Assembly: GCF_006491595.2 (NCBI RefSeq)
Contig: NZ_VEVQ02000006.1
Span: 124,001 to 188,000 of the forward strand
Source of the DNA: Flavobacterium jejuense
GTDB taxonomy: Bacteria > Bacteroidota > Bacteroidia > Flavobacteriales > Flavobacteriaceae
Direction: 5' to 3'
Length of the DNA stretch: 64,000 nt
Made by a program: the position numbers and the translations under genes. Below are positions 19,236 through 28,885 of this stretch, piece after piece; within the stretch, counting starts at the first letter, position 1, and each line of letters begins with the position of its first letter. Below the pieces are notes generated by a model. It was not told the DNA's origin. It searched no databases and worked only from the letters and a program-made list of their open reading frames with translations.

Positions 19236-19997
19236 ATGAAAGAATTTAAGAAACTTTTCTTTTTAATAACTATACTTTGCTTTTTTTCATGTGCTTCTAA
19301 AAAGAATATTGTTTATATACAAAATTCACAAAATTCTGAAACAATAAATTCATACGAACCTCATTTGCAACCAGATGATGTACTTTTAATAATTGTTTCT
19401 TCTGAAAATCCAGAAATAGCAGCTCCTTATAATCTAAAATCAATATCATTAGATGATAATCTTGATGAGTCTAAAGGGAATACAAAAATGCAAACCTATA
19501 TTATAGACATTAATGGAAATATTGAATTTCCAATTTTAGGGTCCATTCATTTAGCAGGTTTAACCAAAACAGAAGCAGTTTTAAAAATTAAAGACGTATT
19601 GAAAGAACATGTAAAAGATGCTGTTGTTAATTTAAGAATATTAAATTTTAAAATCTCAGTACTTGGTGAGGTTTCAAAACCAGGTAGCTATAGTGTTAAA
19701 AGTGAAAGAATGACAATACTTGAAGGATTGAGTTTAGCAGGAGACTTAACTATTTATGGTAAAAGAAATAACATTTTATTGATTAGAGAGCAAAATGGAA
19801 ATAAGATAATGGAACGCATAGATATCACAAAGTCAGATTTTATAAATTCACCTTTTTACTATTTATCTCAAAATGATGTTATTTATGTGGAGCCAAATAA
19901 AACAAGAGTAAACTCTTCTATAATTGGCCCTAATTTGACTGTAGGTATTTCTGCTTTATCTTTAATAGTAACCATTATCGTTTTAACAACTAGATAA
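19236..19997 (+). CDS. wza: Polysaccharide export outer-membrane lipoprotein (Wza-like)
   Basis: A 253-residue lipoprotein. The signal peptide ends in a lipobox-like CFFSC, cysteine near residue 18. The poly_export domain follows with HLQPDDVLLIIVSSENPE, then a SLBB-type stretch (VLGEVSKPGSYSVKSERMTILEGL) and a C-terminal hydrophobic segment (IVTIIVLTT). It would form the outer-membrane export channel for the polysaccharide, partnered by the adjacent Wzc. The short length and the C-terminal hydrophobic tail are typical of Bacteroidetes versions. It is followed one base later by wzc and is presumably co-transcribed with it. Confidence 0.9.
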   Translation: MKEFKKLFFLITILCFFSCASKKNIVYIQNSQNSETINSYEPHLQPDDVLLIIVSSENPEIAAPYNLKSISLDDNLDESKGNTKMQTYIIDINGNIEFPILGSIHLAGLTKTEAVLKIKDVLKEHVKDAVVNLRILNFKISVLGEVSKPGSYSVKSERMTILEGLSLAGDLTIYGKRNNILLIREQNGNKIMERIDITKSDFINSPFYYLSQNDVIYVEPNKTRVNSSIIGPNLTVGISALSLIVTIIVLTTR

Positions 19998-19998
19998 A

Positions 19999-22359
19999 AT
20001 GCAAAACTTACATACAACTGAAAGTCAGAATCAGATTAATTTTAATATTAAGGAAGAAATTGAAAAATACCTAAAGCATTGGAAGTGGTTTCTACTTGGT
20101 TTGTTTTTGGCTATATTGAGTGCTTTTTTATATTTAAGATATACTATTGCAAGCTATAAAGCTGTTGCTACAATATTAGTTAAAGACGATAGAAAAGGGA
20201 ATATGGCTTCTGAGCTTTCAGCATTTTCTGATTTAGGCTTAATGTCTAATATAAAAAGTAACGTAGATAATGAGATCGAAGTAGTAAAATCTAGAACTTT
20301 AGTAGAGTCAACTATAAAAGAATTAGAACTAAATATTTCTTATCTTACTCAAGGTAGAGTAAAATGGGAAGAATTGTATAAAAAATCACCAGTTAAAATA
20401 ATTCTTTCTGAAAGTTCAGCTAAATATCTTTCTCAAAATCATTTTTACCGAGTTGAGAAAGCTACTAATTCTACTTTTACTATCTATGATGAATCGGACC
20501 TTAAGTTAGGAGTTTTTAAATATGGTGAATATTTTAAAATAGGCAAAGAAAAGTTTATGATTTTGGTTAATAAGCCAGAATATGTAAAAATAAATTATAA
20601 CATTGGTATTCAGGTTAACCCAATAGGCCAAATTACTGAGAGTTTTAAAAACAGGTTAAGTGTTGCTACAATAAGTAAAAATACAAGTGTTATTGAATTA
20701 AGTATCATTGATCCAGTTAAAGAAAAAGCGGAAGATTTTTTAAATGCATTAGTTGAAAATTATAATAAAGACGCTATTGAAGATAAAAAATATATTTCTG
20801 AGAACACTTCAAAATTTATTGAACAGCGATTAAGTATTATATCAGATGAGCTTCAAGATGTAGAGAAAAATAAAGAAGTCTTCAAAAAAACTAATAAAAT
20901 TACAGATGTTGTTTCCGAAGCGAGTTTGTATTTAGAAAATGCAAGTGATTTTGAAAGAATGCAAGTGGAAAATTCAACTCAACTTAGAGTTGTAGAAACG
21001 ATGATTAATTATGTTAACTCTTCTGATACTGAAGAATTAATACCTGTAAATATTATTACACAGGATCAAGGAGCTAGTGGTTTAATTTCGGAATATAACC
21101 AATTGGTTTTACAAAAAAATAAATTATTAAAAACAGCAGGCTCGAAAAATACATTGGTACAAAATTTAGACAATAAAATAAATGCATTAAAAAGTAGTGT
21201 GAGTTCTAGTTTGAATCAAGTAAAGTCATCATTATTAATTAAGAAGAATGATTTAGCAAGACAAAATGCTATTTTGAGTGGTAAAATTTCTCAAATTCCT
21301 TCTCAAGAAAGAAGTTCTAGAGATATTGATAGGAAACAAAATATTAAAGAATCTTTATATTTATATCTTTTACAAAAAAGGGAAGAAACTGCTATTTCCT
21401 TAGCAGTTACTGCACCAAATGCTAAAGTAATAGATGCTGCAAAAGCGGCTAAAAGTCCTGTTTCTCCAAATCGAAGAATGATTTATTTAGGGGCTTTGTT
21501 ATTAGGAGTTTTGATTCCTTTTGGAATTTTATATTTGATAGACTTATTTGATACTAAAATAAAATCGAGAGTAGATTTAGAAAGAAATACTACAATTCCA
21601 TTTTTAGGTGAAATCCCAAAATTAGAGACAGGTCAACTGATAATTGATAGCACAAGTCGTACTAGTACAGCTGAAGCTATTAGAATAGTAAGAACAAACC
21701 TAGAATTTTTATTGACAAATGTGCCAGAAGAAGAAGCAAAAGTGATCTTTTTAACATCTACTTATCCTAAAGAAGGGAAGACTTTTATTTCTGTAAATTT
21801 GGCATCTACTATTGCTTTGTCAGAAAAGAGAGTTTTATTAGTAGGTCTGGATATACGTAATCCAAGATTAGATGAATATTTAAAGTTAGAATCTAGAGGA
21901 GTTACAAATTATTTGTCATCAAAAGAGTCTAATGGTTTACAAAAATATATAACCAAGGTTGAAGGGTTTTCTAATCTAAATGTACTTCCAGCTGGAATTA
22001 TTCCACCTAATCCAGCAGAGTTATTGATGAGTAAAAAAGTAGGAGATATGTTTGCCGAACTAAAAAAGGAGTTCGACTATATTATTGTTGACACTGCTCC
22101 AGTAAGTTTGGTTACAGATACTTTGTTAATTGCTAAATATGCTGATGCCTTTATATATGTAACAAGAGCTAATTTCCTAGATAAGAGAATGCTAGAATTG
22201 CCTGAGCGATTATATAATGAGAAGAAACTCCCAAACATGTCTATCCTTATTAATGATACAGAAATTAAAACAGGTTATGGATATGGATACGGCTATGGTT
22301 ATGGACAAACGGTTGAAAAAAAGCCTTGGTATTCTTTTTTAAACGTTTTTAAAAGATAG
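19999..22359 (+). CDS. wzc: Wzc-like chain-length regulator and tyrosine autokinase
   Basis: A 786-residue inner-membrane co-polymerase fused to a BY-kinase. The Wzz domain lies between membrane segments at about residues 31-50 and 494-513, with a long coiled-coil periplasmic part. The kinase has Walker A (YPKEGKTF, ~595), Walker A' (VLLVGLDIRNPRLD, ~613) and Walker B (YIIVDTAPV, ~693). The first aspartate of the usual A' motif is glycine here, which I recall as common in Bacteroidetes. The tail holds five Tyr-Gly repeats near residue 760, a likely autophosphorylation cluster. It would control chain length and gate export with Wza. Confidence 0.9.
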   Translation: MQNLHTTESQNQINFNIKEEIEKYLKHWKWFLLGLFLAILSAFLYLRYTIASYKAVATILVKDDRKGNMASELSAFSDLGLMSNIKSNVDNEIEVVKSRTLVESTIKELELNISYLTQGRVKWEELYKKSPVKIILSESSAKYLSQNHFYRVEKATNSTFTIYDESDLKLGVFKYGEYFKIGKEKFMILVNKPEYVKINYNIGIQVNPIGQITESFKNRLSVATISKNTSVIELSIIDPVKEKAEDFLNALVENYNKDAIEDKKYISENTSKFIEQRLSIISDELQDVEKNKEVFKKTNKITDVVSEASLYLENASDFERMQVENSTQLRVVETMINYVNSSDTEELIPVNIITQDQGASGLISEYNQLVLQKNKLLKTAGSKNTLVQNLDNKINALKSSVSSSLNQVKSSLLIKKNDLARQNAILSGKISQIPSQERSSRDIDRKQNIKESLYLYLLQKREETAISLAVTAPNAKVIDAAKAAKSPVSPNRRMIYLGALLLGVLIPFGILYLIDLFDTKIKSRVDLERNTTIPFLGEIPKLETGQLIIDSTSRTSTAEAIRIVRTNLEFLLTNVPEEEAKVIFLTSTYPKEGKTFISVNLASTIALSEKRVLLVGLDIRNPRLDEYLKLESRGVTNYLSSKESNGLQKYITKVEGFSNLNVLPAGIIPPNPAELLMSKKVGDMFAELKKEFDYIIVDTAPVSLVTDTLLIAKYADAFIYVTRANFLDKRMLELPERLYNEKKLPNMSILINDTEIKTGYGYGYGYGYGQTVEKKPWYSFLNVFKR

Positions 22360-22377
22360 TATATACCAAAAGTAAGT

Positions 22378-23112
22378 TTATAGGAAGAAGTTATTATTTT
22401 GAATGGCTATTTCCAATTTGTCTAATGATTTGATTATTGTTTTGTCTTTAAAGGATAAAATATGATTTTTATGATGAATATCTGAGCCTACAAAATCCAT
22501 CATGTCTTTAGATAAAAGCTTTTCAGCAGCGTTACAAACCTCTTTTCCGTAATATCCTACACTGGACAATAAATTCATTTGAAAAAGACAGCCTACTTTT
22601 TTGAGTTTTTCATATTCTTTGGAATTGTTATGAAAAAAAGTATATCGTTCTGGATGTGCTAAAACAGGTTGATAGCCTTTTAACTGCAATTCAAAAAGTA
22701 TGTCATAAAGCTGAATAGGTGCATTTAAATAGGACATTTCAACTAATACGTAATTTTCTTTTAGTGTTAATAGCTCTTCATTTTGAAAACGTTTTAGGAA
22801 ATGATCATCCATAAAGTACTCAGAAGCACAATTTAATTTAAGTCTATTGCTTTCAGCAGGTAGTTCTTTCTCTACTTTTACTTTTGTAACTTGAATACTG
22901 TCTTTAGAGTTATCCCAAACCGTGTTCATAGTATGTGGAGTAGCAATTGCTTTTTTAAATCCGAAATCTAGCATTTGATTCATTAAGTATTCTGAATCAT
23001 TTATAGTTTTTGCTCCATCATCGATTCCTGGTAAAATATGAGAATGAATATCTACATAAGTATCAGGTATAAGTTCGTGTAACTTTGGTTTTGATTTAAA
23101 TAAAGAGAACAT
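22378..23112 (-). CDS. PHP-type tyrosine-protein phosphatase (CpsB/YwqE-like)
   Basis: A metal-dependent PHP-domain phosphatase that probably dephosphorylates the Wzc tyrosine tail. Metal-site motifs are DIHSHILPGIDDGA, ATPHTMNTVW, SEYFMDDHF, LAHPERY and GSDIHHKNH. I start it at 23112 (protein beginning MFSLFKSKP, 244 residues). A longer in-frame reading to 23175 exists, but a TATATTTG -7 box lies within it, and the family normally begins just before this point. It is convergent with wzc (18-base gap) and divergent from the ABC-export genes. Placement next to its presumed substrate supports the function. Confidence 0.86.
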   Translation of the reverse strand: MFSLFKSKPKLHELIPDTYVDIHSHILPGIDDGAKTINDSEYLMNQMLDFGFKKAIATPHTMNTVWDNSKDSIQVTKVKVEKELPAESNRLKLNCASEYFMDDHFLKRFQNEELLTLKENYVLVEMSYLNAPIQLYDILFELQLKGYQPVLAHPERYTFFHNNSKEYEKLKKVGCLFQMNLLSSVGYYGKEVCNAAEKLLSKDMMDFVGSDIHHKNHILSFKDKTIIKSLDKLEIAIQNNNFFL

Positions 23113-23129
23113 AATAGCAATTTTCTTTG

Positions 23130-23137
23130 CAAATATA
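23130..23137 (-). promoter_or_regulatory. -7 box for the PHP phosphatase gene
   Basis: On the minus strand this reads TATATTTG, a perfect TAnnTTTG match 17 bases upstream of the ATG at 23112. It favours that start over the upstream in-frame ATG. The -33 element is not clear. Confidence 0.5.
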
Positions 23138-23213
23138 GGAATAGTTTGTTTAGAGTCTTCTTGAAATAACTTCAATTGTAAAATTTCATAAAATTTACTT
23201 TTAATTAAAATTA

Positions 23214-23244
23214 TTTGTTCCTTGCTTAAAATAGTTTATTTTTG
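23214..23244 (+). promoter_or_regulatory. Bacteroidetes-type promoter for the ABC-export module
   Basis: TTTG (23214-23217) and TATTTTTG (23237-23244) are separated by 19 bases, matching the TTTG/19-21/TAnnTTTG promoter consensus. It lies 27 bases upstream of the wzm ATG in a divergent intergenic region. This is the best promoter match I see in the polysaccharide locus and probably starts a new transcript there. Confidence 0.65.
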
Positions 23245-23271
23245 GGCTTATTCCAATGAACTCCCTCTGCT

Positions 23272-24144
23272 ATGAATAACTCTGAGCCTATTAATGAAGA
23301 ATGGTTGTTTGAAATAAAACCTAAAAATAACTTCTTCTCGCTTAACTTAAAAGAAGTTTGGCGGTATAGAGATTTATTGCTATTGTTTGTGAAACGCGAT
23401 ATCGTTACCGTTTATAAACAAACCATTTTAGGCCCGCTTTGGTATTTGTTGCAACCACTTTTTACAGCTATTATTTTTACTATTATTTTTAATAATGTTG
23501 CAGGAATTAAGACAGGAGGTGTCCCTTCTTTATTATTTAATCTTGCAGGTGTAATCATTTGGAATTATTTTGCAACTTGTTTAAATGAAACTTCTGATAC
23601 TTTTAAAAAGAATGCATCCATTTTTGGGAAAGTGTATTTTCCAAGAGTTATTATGCCCATGTCGATAGTGATTACCAATTTAGTTAAATTAGGTATTCAA
23701 TTATTGATTTTTATAGGCTTCTATATTTACTATGTTGCAATTGATAAATTTGCATTTCAACTCGACAATAAAATAATTTTATTTCCTTTCTTAATAGTTA
23801 TTATGGGGTTTCTAGGATTAGGATTAGGAATGATTATTTCTTCATTGGTTACTAAATATCGTGATTTAACTTTTCTAGTAACATTTGGAGTGCAATTATT
23901 AATGTATGTGTCTGCTGTTATGTATCCTATGGATTTAATAAAAGAAAAGTTACCCCAATTTGGTTGGTTGATAGAATATAATCCTTTGGCTTATGTAATT
24001 GAAACGTCTCGATGCATTTTATTAAATGTTGGGGAATTATCTGTTAAAGGATTACTATATACTTTAGTGTTTACTATAGTCGTTTTTCTTTTTGGATTGG
24101 TTATCTTTAATCAAACAGAGAAAAAGTTTATTGATACGGTTTAG
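23272..24144 (+). CDS. wzm: Polysaccharide ABC transporter permease (Wzm/KpsM type)
   Basis: A 290-residue ABC-2-type permease with about six membrane segments. It has VWRYRDLLLLFVKRDIVTVYKQTILGPLWY (read in parts) before the first segment, typical of the TagG/Wzm group, and the stretch EYNPLAYVIETSRCILL in the last third. With the Wzt ATPase encoded next to it, it would export a completed lipid-linked polysaccharide across the inner membrane. It is the first gene after a good promoter and diverges from the phosphatase. This is a second export route besides Wzx/Wzy in the same locus. Confidence 0.9.
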   Translation: MNNSEPINEEWLFEIKPKNNFFSLNLKEVWRYRDLLLLFVKRDIVTVYKQTILGPLWYLLQPLFTAIIFTIIFNNVAGIKTGGVPSLLFNLAGVIIWNYFATCLNETSDTFKKNASIFGKVYFPRVIMPMSIVITNLVKLGIQLLIFIGFYIYYVAIDKFAFQLDNKIILFPFLIVIMGFLGLGLGMIISSLVTKYRDLTFLVTFGVQLLMYVSAVMYPMDLIKEKLPQFGWLIEYNPLAYVIETSRCILLNVGELSVKGLLYTLVFTIVVFLFGLVIFNQTEKKFIDTV

Positions 24145-24213
24145 AGAAAAGGAGAAATAGGAAATAGACTAATGAAAATATAATTAATCTTGTTTCAATA
24201 CTAATTAAAAGGA

Positions 24214-25533
24214 ATGAGTAAAAAAAGAATCATATTAAAGGCTGAAAATATATCTAAGCAGTATCGTTTAGGTACTGTTGGTACTGGTACAATTAGCCAT
24301 GACTTGAATCGTTTTTGGTATAGAATAAGAGGAAAAGAAGATCCTTATTTAAAAGTGGGCGAATCCAATGATAGAAGTACTAAAGGTACAAGTGAGTATG
24401 TTTGGGCTTTACAAGATATTAATTTTGAAGTGGAAGCAGGAGAAGTTTTAGGAATTATAGGTAAAAATGGTGCAGGAAAATCTACATTACTTAAAATCTT
24501 ATCTAAAGTTACTGCACCAACTACTGGAGTTATCAAATCTAGAGGTAGGATTGCTTCTTTACTAGAAGTAGGTACTGGTTTTAACCCTGAATTAACAGGA
24601 AGAGAAAATATTTATTTGAATGGTGCCATTCTAGGAATGACTAAAAAAGAAATAACATCTAAATTAGATGAAATAATAGAATTTAGTGGTTGCCAACGTT
24701 ATATTGATACTCCAACAAAGCGTTATAGTAGCGGAATGACAGTTCGGTTGGCTTTTGCAGTTGCGGCTTTTTTAGAACCTGAAATATTAGTAGTGGATGA
24801 GGTTTTAGCGGTCGGTGATGCTGAATTCCAAAAAAAGGCAATTGGTAAAATGCAAGATATTTCACGAGAAGAGGGAAGAACTGTTTTGTTTGTGAGTCAT
24901 GATATGGATGCCATTTTAAAATTAACTAAGAAAGCTATTGTCTTAGAGAATGGAAGTGTAGTTTTTAAAGGTAATAGTGATGAAGCAGTAAGGAAATATA
25001 TTACTTCAAAAAATGCCATTAAAACAATACAGTCTTGGGAAACAATTGATAGTGCACCTGGAAATCAATATGCAAAGTTAAAAAACATACAAGTTCTAAA
25101 CTCTAAGGGTAAAGCAAATTATGATTTTGATGTTTCTGAAGAAATCTCAATAGCTATTGATTATTGGGATTTTAATGCTGAAAATAAAAATACAGCCATC
25201 ATTCAGATTTTTAATGATTACGACGTCTTGTTGTTTTCATCTAATGAATTTAATGCTCCCGAATGGGAAAGATTTCATGATGGTAAAGAATCTATAATAA
25301 ATACGGTATGTAAAATTCCATCAAACTTTTTGGCTGAGGGTAAATATACAGTGCTAGTAGCAGTTGGTAATTATAATCCTAATAGAATTCATTTGAAAAT
25401 TGAAAATGCACTTACTTTTTCTATTAGAGACAATTTTTTGGAGGGTGTTGTTACTGTTAAGAAAAATATTGGAGGCAATTGGCCAGGAATAATTAGGCCA
25501 CTCTTAAAATGGGAAGTCACAAAAGAAATATGA
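24214..25533 (+). CDS. wzt: Polysaccharide ABC transporter ATPase with C-terminal cargo domain (Wzt)
   Basis: The 439-residue protein has an ABC domain with Walker A ([11 protein letters not shown], ~88), signature-like [11 protein letters not shown] (~172) and Walker B ([16 protein letters not shown], ~191), and SHDMD. Residues ~290-435 form a second domain resembling the Wzt C-terminal carbohydrate-binding beta sandwich ([31 protein letters not shown]). In E. coli O8/O9a this domain recognises the modified non-reducing end of the finished chain. Two methyltransferase genes downstream could supply such a cap. The stop overlaps the next gene's ATG. Confidence 0.9.
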   Translation: MSKKRIILKAENISKQYRLGTVGTGTISHDLNRFWYRIRGKEDPYLKVGESNDRSTKGTSEYVWALQDINFEVEAGEVLGIIGKNGAGKSTLLKILSKVTAPTTGVIKSRGRIASLLEVGTGFNPELTGRENIYLNGAILGMTKKEITSKLDEIIEFSGCQRYIDTPTKRYSSGMTVRLAFAVAAFLEPEILVVDEVLAVGDAEFQKKAIGKMQDISREEGRTVLFVSHDMDAILKLTKKAIVLENGSVVFKGNSDEAVRKYITSKNAIKTIQSWETIDSAPGNQYAKLKNIQVLNSKGKANYDFDVSEEISIAIDYWDFNAENKNTAIIQIFNDYDVLLFSSNEFNAPEWERFHDGKESIINTVCKIPSNFLAEGKYTVLVAVGNYNPNRIHLKIENALTFSIRDNFLEGVVTVKKNIGGNWPGIIRPLLKWEVTKEI

Positions 25534-26147
25534 AAAAACTTAAAAAGATACTAAAACTACTATTAGGAATTAAAAAGGAAGAAAAGAATAAAATTCCCTT
25601 TTTTCTTTCAGAAAGAAAAGAATTTGAAAAATATTCAATTGGAGTAGGAACATATGGAGTACCAAAAGTTTTAGATTGGAAAGATAATACTAATCTTATA
25701 ATTGGGAATTATTGTTCCATTGCTTCTAACGTAACCATTCTTTTAGGTGGGGAACATCAAAGCGAATGGATAACTACTTATCCTTTTAAAACCATTTCTA
25801 GTTTTGATATTAGCATTGATTATAAAGAACACAAATCTAAAGGGAATGTAAGTATAGGGAATGATGTTTGGATTGGGACAAACGCGACAATTCTTTCTGG
25901 AGTTACAGTTGGTAATGGTGCTATAATAGGAGCTGGAAGTGTTGTAACGAAAGATGTTCCTGATTATGCTATTGTAGGAGGAAATCCTGCTAAAATAATT
26001 AGGTTTAGATTTGAAAAGGAAGTCATTGATAAATTACTAGCAATAGCATGGTGGAATTGGGATACCCAAAAAATTAATACTAATTTAGAAATTCTTTGTT
26101 CTGGAAATATTGATCAATTGCTTACAATTACTGAAAATGAAATATAA
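25530..26147 (+). CDS. CatB-type hexapeptide O-acetyltransferase
   Basis: About 205 residues. An N-terminal basic region precedes left-handed beta-helix repeats: [39 protein letters not shown] and [22 protein letters not shown]. The histidine in [14 protein letters not shown] matches the catalytic histidine of the xenobiotic (CatB) acetyltransferase group. In such loci these enzymes O-acetylate sugars. I start it at 25530, where ATGA overlaps the wzt stop; a longer in-frame reading from 25509 would only add seven residues. The acceptor sugar is unknown. Confidence 0.82.
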   Translation: MKKLKKILKLLLGIKKEEKNKIPFFLSERKEFEKYSIGVGTYGVPKVLDWKDNTNLIIGNYCSIASNVTILLGGEHQSEWITTYPFKTISSFDISIDYKEHKSKGNVSIGNDVWIGTNATILSGVTVGNGAIIGAGSVVTKDVPDYAIVGGNPAKIIRFRFEKEVIDKLLAIAWWNWDTQKINTNLEILCSGNIDQLLTITENEI

Positions 26148-26901
26148 ATTAAAAAAAATAAAGGCTATTTATCAATTAGGAAAAGATACAATGAGTAATT
26201 CTTTTCATATTGATGCTCTAAATAAAAATATTTTAGAAAAGAAAAAAGGACCTATACGTACAGATGTAATTAATTATTTAGTCAAACAGTTTGATAGAGA
26301 TATACATTATTTGGAAATAGGTGTAAGGTATCCTGAACACAATTTTAATAAAATAAATGCTACATATAAATATAGTGTTGACCCAGGTGTAGAGAATCAA
26401 GAAAATCCTGTGGAATTTAAATTAACGAGTGATGCGTTTTTTAAAAGCATAAGAGAAGGTCAAATTTTAAATAGTACTATTAAATTTGATATTATTTTTA
26501 TTGATGGACTTCATCTAGCAGATCAAGTAGAAAAAGATATTATAAATTCTTTAGAATTTTTAAATGATGATGGCTTTGTCATATTACATGATTGTAATCC
26601 TCCAACGGAGTTTCATGCAAGAGAATCATATAATTATTTTTTATCACCTGCAAAAGGTGCATGGAATGGAACAACTTGGAAAGCCTTTTTTAAGTTCAGA
26701 TTAGTAAAAGAATATTATTCTTGTTGTATTGATTCCGATTGGGGAATTGGTATAATTTCTAAAAAAATAAATTTAGGAGTATCCTCAAAAATACACAATC
26801 CTTATTTTGAATATCAGATTTTTAACGATACTAGAAAAGAATCTTTGAATTTAATGTCTTTTGAGGAGTTTCAAGCAAAAGTAGAGACTAAAAGTAATTA
26901 A
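26137..26901 (+). CDS. SAM-dependent methyltransferase (Methyltransf_24-like)
   Basis: About 254 residues with a class I methyltransferase pattern: motif I region [14 protein letters not shown], then [25 protein letters not shown] and [13 protein letters not shown]. The group methylates sugars or small acceptors with S-adenosylmethionine. The ATG at 26137 overlaps the preceding stop; the TTG nine codons earlier in frame is less likely. It lies four genes after the export promoter, close to wzt, so a role in glycan methylation, possibly chain capping, is reasonable but inferred. A start at 26191 is also possible. Confidence 0.77.
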   Translation: MKYKLKKIKAIYQLGKDTMSNSFHIDALNKNILEKKKGPIRTDVINYLVKQFDRDIHYLEIGVRYPEHNFNKINATYKYSVDPGVENQENPVEFKLTSDAFFKSIREGQILNSTIKFDIIFIDGLHLADQVEKDIINSLEFLNDDGFVILHDCNPPTEFHARESYNYFLSPAKGAWNGTTWKAFFKFRLVKEYYSCCIDSDWGIGIISKKINLGVSSKIHNPYFEYQIFNDTRKESLNLMSFEEFQAKVETKSN

Positions 26902-26907
26902 ATAAAA

Positions 26908-27927
26908 ATGATAGCAGTCTCAGTTATTATCCCTAATTACAATCACGAAAAATTTCTTAAAGAAAGGATTGATAGTGTTTTAAGTCAAACTTTTCAGGAT
27001 TTTGAAATTATAATTTTTGACGATGCCTCTACTGATGCTAGTCTAGCTATTTTAAATAGTTATAAGGATAGTACTAAAATAAGTCATTTTATTATTAATG
27101 AAACCAATAGTGGATCACCTTTTAAACAATGGAATAAAGGATTAAAACTAGCTAAAGGAAAATATATTTGGATTGCTGAAACTGATGATTTTGCTGATGA
27201 TTTGTTTTTAGAAAAAACAGTTGCTGCAATTGAAAAAACAAAGAATGTAGTTTTAACTTATACGGACTCTAAAATAATTGATGAAAAAGGGAACTATTTA
27301 GGAGCATTTAGTAGTCGTAAAAATGAAGCTTTTAAAACAGAGAAATGGAGTCATTCCTATTTAAATAATGGTTTAGATGAAACTTTAGATTTTTTGTTAT
27401 ATAAAGTCACTATTAATAATATTAGTGCTGTATTGTTTAAAAAACATTTTTTTCAAAACATTGATTTTCAAAAATTAGAAGGCTTTAAAAATGCAGGTGA
27501 TTTATTCACTTATATCTCGATGATATTGCAAGGAAATATTTGCTATATTCCATTACCTTTAAATCATTATAGAGAACATACCCATAACATAACTAAGAAA
27601 AACATTAAAAACGGACTCATTTATAAAGAAAGATTAATGTGTTTTGACTTTGTTTTGGATTATTTAAATGAAAATGATTTGTCTAAAAGAGAAAAAGAAA
27701 GACTAAAAAAGGTGCTCACTTATTTTATGCATAAGAATATATTCAATTTACTAGAATTTAATTATAAAAAGGAATTGAATTCATTTATCTTAAAATGTAA
27801 AAAACAGGACTTTATTACTAGTTTTCAATATAATTGGTATATTGTTGCTTCTAAATTATATCATTTTAAAAGTAATACATCTAAAGGTTTATCTAGAAGA
27901 ATTATAAAAAAAATAGTCTTTAATTAA
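26908..27927 (+). CDS. GT2 family glycosyltransferase
   Basis: A 339-residue GT-A enzyme with VSVIIPNYNHEKFLKERIDSVLSQ at the N-terminus (read in parts), IIIFDDASTDAS near residue 36, and the metal-binding IAETDDFADDLF near residue 88. The GSPFKQWNKGL stretch after the first Asp region is typical of GT2 enzymes. The histidine-rich LNHYREHTHNITKKN near residue 220 belongs to the acceptor side. It is expected to act at the cytoplasmic face in the synthesis of the ABC-exported glycan. It sits between the two methyltransferase genes with a 1-base overlap at its end. Donor unknown. Confidence 0.87.
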   Translation: MIAVSVIIPNYNHEKFLKERIDSVLSQTFQDFEIIIFDDASTDASLAILNSYKDSTKISHFIINETNSGSPFKQWNKGLKLAKGKYIWIAETDDFADDLFLEKTVAAIEKTKNVVLTYTDSKIIDEKGNYLGAFSSRKNEAFKTEKWSHSYLNNGLDETLDFLLYKVTINNISAVLFKKHFFQNIDFQKLEGFKNAGDLFTYISMILQGNICYIPLPLNHYREHTHNITKKNIKNGLIYKERLMCFDFVLDYLNENDLSKREKERLKKVLTYFMHKNIFNLLEFNYKKELNSFILKCKKQDFITSFQYNWYIVASKLYHFKSNTSKGLSRRIIKKIVFN

Positions 27928-28859
27928 TGACTATTTATCAAATAGACGATATGAAAAATAAAATAAAATCAATATTAAATAAACTTCCCTATATAAAAGG
28001 GTTATATCTTGAAAATGTAAAATTAAAAAAGAATTCACGTTATGAATCTGGTCATTATTTCTCGCCAATAATTTCAATTGATGAAATTAAAGAAAGAGAA
28101 AATAAAATCTGGAAAGGAGTGAGTACAGACGGAATTAATGGTATTGATTTAAGATTAAATAGTCAAAAAGACTTGGTTTCAAATTTTATTCAATTTTATA
28201 ATGAGATTCCATTTGATACACATAAAAAGGAAGACAAAAGGTATTATTTTGAAAATGGATTGTATTCTTATACAGATGCCATAACCTTATATTCAATGAT
28301 TAGGTATTTAAAACCTAAACAAATTATAGAAGTTGGTTCTGGTTTTTCTTCCTCAGTAATGTTAGATACCAATCAGTTATTTTTTAATAATGAAATTAAC
28401 CTTACATTTATAGAGCCTTATCCTGAAAGATTATACAAATTACTTAAAGAAGAAGATAAAAAAACAACAAAAATAATTGTTGATTTTGTACAAAACATTG
28501 ATGTTTCAGTTTTTGAACAGTTAAATGAAGGAGATATATTATTTATAGATAGTTCCCATGTTGTTAAAACAGGAAGTGATGTGCATTTCGTTTTATTTGA
28601 GATTTTGCCTAAACTTAAAAAAGGAGTTTATGTTCATTTTCATGATATATTTTATCCATTTGAATATCCTAAAAAATGGGTGTATGAAGGTAAAAACTGG
28701 AATGAAGATTATTTTTTAAAAGCTTTTTTGATGTATAACAATGAGTTTGAAATAGAATTGTTTTCTCACTATCTACATACACATCATAAAGACGTTTTTA
28801 CACAAATGCCACTTTGTTATAAAAATGAAGGAGGAAATCTTTGGATAAGAAGAAAATAG
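27927..28859 (+). CDS. SAM-dependent methyltransferase
   Basis: A 310-residue protein with a class I methyltransferase core: IIEVGSGFSSSVMLD near residue 130, INLTFIEPYPERL, DILFIDSSHVVKTGSDV near residue 206 and KKGVYVHFHDIFYPFEYP. The histidines after the acidic loop recall cephalosporin-hydroxylase-like or Methyltransf_24 enzymes. Start at 27927 is chosen for the TAATG overlap; the second ATG at 27951 also fits. It is the second methyltransferase in this stretch. Methylation of the glycan end or of a side chain is inferred from neighbourhood only. Confidence 0.75.
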   Translation: MTIYQIDDMKNKIKSILNKLPYIKGLYLENVKLKKNSRYESGHYFSPIISIDEIKERENKIWKGVSTDGINGIDLRLNSQKDLVSNFIQFYNEIPFDTHKKEDKRYYFENGLYSYTDAITLYSMIRYLKPKQIIEVGSGFSSSVMLDTNQLFFNNEINLTFIEPYPERLYKLLKEEDKKTTKIIVDFVQNIDVSVFEQLNEGDILFIDSSHVVKTGSDVHFVLFEILPKLKKGVYVHFHDIFYPFEYPKKWVYEGKNWNEDYFLKAFLMYNNEFEIELFSHYLHTHHKDVFTQMPLCYKNEGGNLWIRRK

Positions 28860-28885
28860 AAATTATTTAATAAGCTGTTTGTCGT

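Noticed and set aside
23113..23175. Longer N-terminus of the PHP phosphatase
   Set aside because: A TATATTTG -7 box lies inside the extra part, and family members begin near MFSLFK.
25509..25529. Upstream ATG for the CatB-type acetyltransferase
   Set aside because: The ATG at 25530 overlapping the wzt stop is the usual layout in this locus and fits the family N-terminus as well.
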